From: Prauserella shujinwangii
Lineage (GTDB): Bacteria > Actinomycetota > Actinomycetes > Mycobacteriales > Pseudonocardiaceae
Length of the DNA stretch: 64,000 nucleotides
Reading direction: 5' to 3'
Assembly: GCF_003001955.1 (NCBI RefSeq)
Contig: NZ_PVNH01000006.1
Location: forward strand, 124,001-188,000
Part shown: piece by piece, positions 60,747-64,000 of the stretch
How the letters are laid out: each line of letters starts with the position of its first letter
Position numbering within the stretch: position 1 is the first letter of the stretch
The notes under the pieces: generated by a model
Databases searched by the model: none
Told to the model about the DNA's origin: nothing
What the model saw: the letters and a program-made list of their open reading frames with translations, nothing else
Position numbers and translations under genes: made by a program

Positions 60747-61709
60747 TCACTGCCCGGTCGTGCCGTCCCGGTGCGCGCGGCGGTACTCGGCGGGCGCGTG
60801 GCCGGTGGCGGCGCGGAACGCACGGTGGAACCCGGATTCGCTGGCGAAGCCGCAGGCGGCCGCCACGCTGCCCACCGGCCGTCCGGGGTCGGCCAGCAGC
60901 AGCGCCCTGGCGCGTTCGATGCGCATCCGGCGGAGCTGCCCGGCGACCCCGTCGGCGCCGACGATCCGGTACAGCGTGCGCCGGGACACCGCGCAGGCCC
61001 CGGCCACGGTGTCGGCGTCCAGCGCGGGGTCGGCCAGGTTCCGCCGGAGGAACTCGAGGACACGCTCGCGTGCCCACGCCTCGGCGGCCGGTGGCGCCGG
61101 CGCGCTCCGGGCCGCGTGGGACGCCGCCGCGGACAGCAGGCCGACCGCGTGCGGCACCAGGCCGGTCAGTCCCTCGGTGCCGGACCTCGCGGTGTCCGAC
61201 AGCGAACGGAAGAACGCCGACACGACGCCGCCCGGGGTGCCGCGGCCGAGCGTCCGAGCCGTCAGGCCCCGGCTGTCGCGGACCAGGAGCTCCCGCTTGG
61301 GCAGCTGCACGACGAGCTGATGGAACGGCTCGTCGAAGTGGAGTGTGTAGGGCCGGGTGCTGTCGTAGAAGGCCATGTCTCCCGCGGCGAGCGGCGCGAC
61401 CCTGCCGTCCTGCTCGACCCGTCCGCGCCCCCGCAGCTGGATGCTGGCGAGCAGGAACTCGTCGGTGTCGCGGGCGATGAGGTCGCGCGTGCGGCGGACG
61501 TGCTGGCCGCCCGCGACGACGGTGGAGAGTTCGACGTCGCCCACCGGCACGTGTTCGATCCGGCCGCTGAACGAGCCCCCGGAGACGGGCTCGGCGGCGA
61601 GCCGCACGAACGTCGCGCAGATCATCTCCCGCCAGTAGGCGAACGCCTCCCGCGCCGCCACCTCGGCGGTGCTGAGCTGTGCGTACGCGTGGCGGTCGAC
61701 GCTGGGCAC
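60747..61709 (-). CDS. AraC/XylS-family activator of the aldoxime-nitrile operon
   Basis: A 320-aa regulator. The N-terminal ligand-binding cupin-like domain (AFYDSTRPYTLHFDEPFHQL) and C-terminal double helix-turn-helix (ADTVAGACAVSRRTLYRIVG; RPVGSVAAACGFASESGFHR) are intact. I chose GTG 61709, giving the usual length of NitR/OxdR-type regulators, over an ATG 87 bases upstream. It lies directly upstream of nit and oxd on the same strand, and the family precedent is induction by aldoxime or nitrile. Confidence 0.88.
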   Translation of the reverse strand: MPSVDRHAYAQLSTAEVAAREAFAYWREMICATFVRLAAEPVSGGSFSGRIEHVPVGDVELSTVVAGGQHVRRTRDLIARDTDEFLLASIQLRGRGRVEQDGRVAPLAAGDMAFYDSTRPYTLHFDEPFHQLVVQLPKRELLVRDSRGLTARTLGRGTPGGVVSAFFRSLSDTARSGTEGLTGLVPHAVGLLSAAASHAARSAPAPPAAEAWARERVLEFLRRNLADPALDADTVAGACAVSRRTLYRIVGADGVAGQLRRMRIERARALLLADPGRPVGSVAAACGFASESGFHRAFRAATGHAPAEYRRAHRDGTTGQ

Positions 61710-61774
61710 GGGCGGAGTATCACCCCGGCGTCCCGGCCTGTCCAGCCCGGTTCCCCGCGGACGTAACGCCGAGC

Positions 61775-62239
61775 ATGATCCACACGAATCGGGCATACGT
61801 GGAGATCAAGCGAAGGTCCCCGGCCGGTGCCGTGGTCGTGGCGGCGGTGATCGGTGTGCTCACCCCGATGCTCGGCGCCTGCGGCAGCCCGGACACCACC
61901 ACCCCGGCGGCCGCGGAGCCGCCTGCCCTGACGCGGACCACGGCGCCCTCGCCCGCTCCCGTCTCCGACGACGGCTACCTCGACGCGCTCGCGGGCTCCG
62001 GCCAGTTCCCCGCCGACGTCGCCACCGGCGCGCGGGACCTCTGGCTCCAGACCGGCCGGATGGCCTGTGACCTGCTCGAAAGCACCAACGGCGACATCAT
62101 CGCGACCCGCCGCGGGGTCGGTGAGTCGCTCATCAAGAACAGCGACGAGAGCTGGGCCACCCAGAACCTCACCGAGCGGTCGGAGACCATCGTCGAGGCC
62201 GCGAAGCGGCACCTGTGCCCGGAGTGGTCCGCACCGTAG
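61775..62239 (+). CDS. DUF732-like lipoprotein
   Basis: A 154-aa exported protein with a lipoprotein signal (AVIGVLTPMLGAC) and a Thr/Pro/Ala linker. The C-terminal helical domain has the DUF732 pattern (DDGYLDALAGSGQFP; LWLQTGRMACDLLES; IVEAAKRHLCPEW) with its two conserved Cys residues, expected to form a disulphide outside the cell. The start is somewhat long before the hydrophobic core. DUF732 proteins are common small secreted proteins of mycolata and relatives. Function unknown. Confidence 0.72.
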   Translation: MIHTNRAYVEIKRRSPAGAVVVAAVIGVLTPMLGACGSPDTTTPAAAEPPALTRTTAPSPAPVSDDGYLDALAGSGQFPADVATGARDLWLQTGRMACDLLESTNGDIIATRRGVGESLIKNSDESWATQNLTERSETIVEAAKRHLCPEWSAP

Positions 62240-62261
62240 CGGAACGGGCCACCAAACACGA

Positions 62262-62326
62262 AACCCCAGGCCGCCTGACCTGGGGTGATGCTCCCCCAGC
62301 TGGACTCGAACCAGCAACCCTTCGGT
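62262..62326 (-). repeat. att copy with partial tRNA-Asn
   Basis: 65 bases identical to 63738-63802. Includes a hairpin (62263-62286) and the 3' half of tRNA-Asn up to the anticodon stem. Not a functional tRNA. Confidence 0.9.
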
Positions 62327-62743
62327 CGGGTGCCCAAGTCGGCCGAGATTTCCAACTCTTCGGCCCTGTCCGCCCGCATCGAGGTGACCGAGCGGTACCC
62401 GAGGATCGCCGGGTCAGTGGGGAGCACCGTTACCCTGGGAACCGATCCGCCTCAGTGGGGACCCGCTCACCGTGACCGTACACCCGCAAGCCGAGCATTA
62501 ACGGAGGAGTCGCCGCGAAGCGCGGGGCCAGTGTTCAGCCCGGCTTTGATTTCGCACAGATCGTGTTTCCGCCATGATCCGCCAATCGTGAGCACTGTTC
62601 ATACTTCTGCAGGATGGCGCCATGCTTAGCACGGATGGCGACGCGGTGTGCAGAACCGTACAGAAGGCCCTCACACGGTCGGAGGGCCCACATCATCCGC
62701 ATGGAGGTATCATCGTTGTAATCTTCCCTGCAAATCTGTCTGC

Positions 62744-63139
62744 ATGAGAGCTGCGACCAAGCGGAGAATTGGGCAGCTGTGGGGGTACCTGCTCTTGGGG
62801 GTTGTAGCCTACGGCTGGTTTGGTGCCAACTTCACACCAGTTTGGATAGCCAGCTTGTCCACGCTGGTTCTTATTTATACGCTGTTCCAGGCACCCATGT
62901 GGTGTTGTGCGGTCACACGTAATGAAGAACCGTGCAGAAACAACGCGCATGGGCTTCTTCTTGGATGCCACCTGCGTCAGCACAAGTGGCAAAAGCTCAA
63001 TATGTCCATGCAGTTCAGCATGTGGGGCAAACTTACTGTTCGCGTACTGTCCAGCATCGGTGGCGTAGCGGCATCAATTTCTGCGGTCGCGGCTAGCGCG
63101 TCGGCCATAATCGCATTGGGCGCCTTGGTGATGAAATAG
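62744..63139 (+). CDS. Small membrane protein of the decayed element
   Basis: A 131-aa protein with two N-terminal membrane helices (LWGYLLLGVVAYGWFGANF; WIASLSTLVLIYTLFQA), a Cys-rich soluble loop (APMWCCAVTRNEEPCRNNAH, then GCHLRQHKW) that could bind zinc, and a C-terminal hydrophobic segment (SIGGVAASISAVAASASAII). Similar short membrane proteins occur as cargo of actinomycete integrative elements. It is less GC-rich than its surroundings. The role could be exclusion or spread, but this is unproven. Confidence 0.6.
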   Translation: MRAATKRRIGQLWGYLLLGVVAYGWFGANFTPVWIASLSTLVLIYTLFQAPMWCCAVTRNEEPCRNNAHGLLLGCHLRQHKWQKLNMSMQFSMWGKLTVRVLSSIGGVAASISAVAASASAIIALGALVMK

Positions 63140-63329
63140 AACAAGCCCGGATGGCGAGGTCATCAGACTCGCGGAGCCTGTGAGCGACGCTTGCCGTGCG
63201 CACGCCAGAAAGCCATCGAACACACGCTTGATCGGCCATAGGCGGCATCGACCGCCAGCACCGGCTCTCGGGAGGCGTTGGCAGAGAAGCAATGGTGGCC
63301 AACACGTTAGCCAGGATCGTGCACCGAGA

Positions 63330-63687
63330 CAGCGGCACCAGCCGCGTCGCGCGCGACGCCCTCAGTGGCGATCTGGTCCAGCGATGGATCCGCACGCCCG
63401 GGAGCGTCATCTCGAGTGCCTTTCGCACCTGCCTGCTCCCAGCTCCCCGCGGCGGTCACTTCTCCACCCAGAGGTGTGGCTGCTCACCTCGGCTGGGCGA
63501 CCTCGCACGTATTCCGCAAGACGGGCGGCTTCCGTGCTGGCCGAGGCGGACCTGCCGCTGAGTGCGATCGCGGACCAGCTCGGCGGCACGCCCATCGTCA
63601 CCGGGAAGCACTACCGGACGCGAGGTAGCCGACCAGGCCTCGGCGGAGGCGCTGGGAGGCATGTTCAGCGAGGACACCGGAGCGTGA
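63330..63687 (+). pseudogene. Integrase C-terminal relic next to tRNA-Asn
   Basis: In shifting frames the end of a tyrosine recombinase can be read: HLGWATSHVFRKT (box II), VLAEADLPLSAIADQLGG, VTGKHYRTR (Tyr nucleophile) and ASAEALGGMFSEDTGA before TGA at 63685. Small indels separate the pieces, and the N-terminal half is missing or unrecognisable. Confidence 0.7.
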
Positions 63688-63737
63688 AAGTGGCGGGCTT
63701 TCCGGCGGGCCGACCCGACCCGGGGCCACAAAACACG

Positions 63738-63839
<102 letters not shown>

Positions 63840-64000
63840 ATGCTCGGTGTGCCCGGGCGGTGTTCCCGGCCAACGAGAGAGAACTCTAACGCATCGTTGA
63901 TCGACGCCGCGCAGCACCCCCGCCCACCGCGTCCCGAGCGCCCCGCGCGTCGCTGGGGGACAATGGGGCGCAGCGACAGCCAGCCGGGAGGAGGCGAGAC
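63840..64000. other. Window end: non-coding, upstream of a further gene
   Basis: No gene is seen. The last bases hold a GGGAGGAGG purine run on the plus strand, which looks like the ribosome binding site of a gene starting beyond the window. Confidence 0.3.

Noticed and set aside
62285-62629. ORF beginning MMLPQLDSNQQPFG
   Set aside because: The LDSNQQP segment is the translation of a partial tRNA-Asn, a classic spurious protein.

Overview
The window is uniformly GC-rich, with GTG starts, leader-poor genes and gene families typical of Actinobacteria. An ESX-type type VII secretion (T7SS) locus, ECF41 and ECF42 sigma-factor modules, DUF1023 and DUF732 proteins and a RepSA-type integrative conjugative element (AICE) together point to a Pseudonocardiaceae genome, probably Amycolatopsis-like. 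The species call is inference.

Layout. 1-14,000: a T7SS locus (eccD fragment, eccB, a seven-gene minus-strand operon ending in the mycosin mycP and including two WXG100-like substrates and a YbaB-like protein, then divergent eccC with accessory genes) followed by lipoproteins. 14,100-18,850: TetR, SGNH hydrolase, alpha/beta hydrolase and MarR genes with clear palindromic operators, mixed with gene relics. 18,845-26,546: a divergent acid-sugar catabolic locus. One operon encodes an Nramp-like transporter, a BNR sialidase-like protein, an HpaI-type aldolase and an aldo/keto reductase. The other encodes a DUF1537 kinase, a PdxA2-like dehydrogenase and a DeoR regulator. 26,600-34,800: SDR/XRE pair, FkbM methyltransferase, an orphan response regulator with a repeated DNA motif, a DUF1023 hydrolase, and a graveyard of broken genes and IS110, IS3 and IS256 pieces. 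34,830-40,345: two neighbouring ECF modules, ECF41 (sigma, CMD protein, DoxX) and ECF42 (DGPF protein, sigma, VOC, PNPOx), each with a pair of matching predicted promoters. 40,350-46,700: more IS scars, SDR and F420/NADP oxidoreductases, TetR with three operator copies, MerR, and an integrase relic.

46,736-57,566 is an integrated AICE bounded by perfect 43-bp repeats of the 3' part of a tRNA(CAT) gene. It carries int, xis, rep, a TraB-like FtsK translocase, small conserved genes, a DUF5919-type regulator coupled to an inositol-monophosphatase-like gene, and one strongly AT-rich cargo gene. That cargo protein (613 aa) has a HEPN-like RxxxxH motif and is the best candidate for an undescribed defence or toxin system. 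The AICE rep gene has an in-frame TGA where related proteins would have Trp, so autonomous replication may be lost or reduced.

57,600-64,000: phzF, an aldoxime dehydratase / nitrilase / AraC operon, a DUF732-like lipoprotein, and a decayed 1.5-kb integrative element at tRNA-Asn marked by a 65-bp direct repeat.

No CRISPR array, rRNA operon or clear riboswitch was seen.
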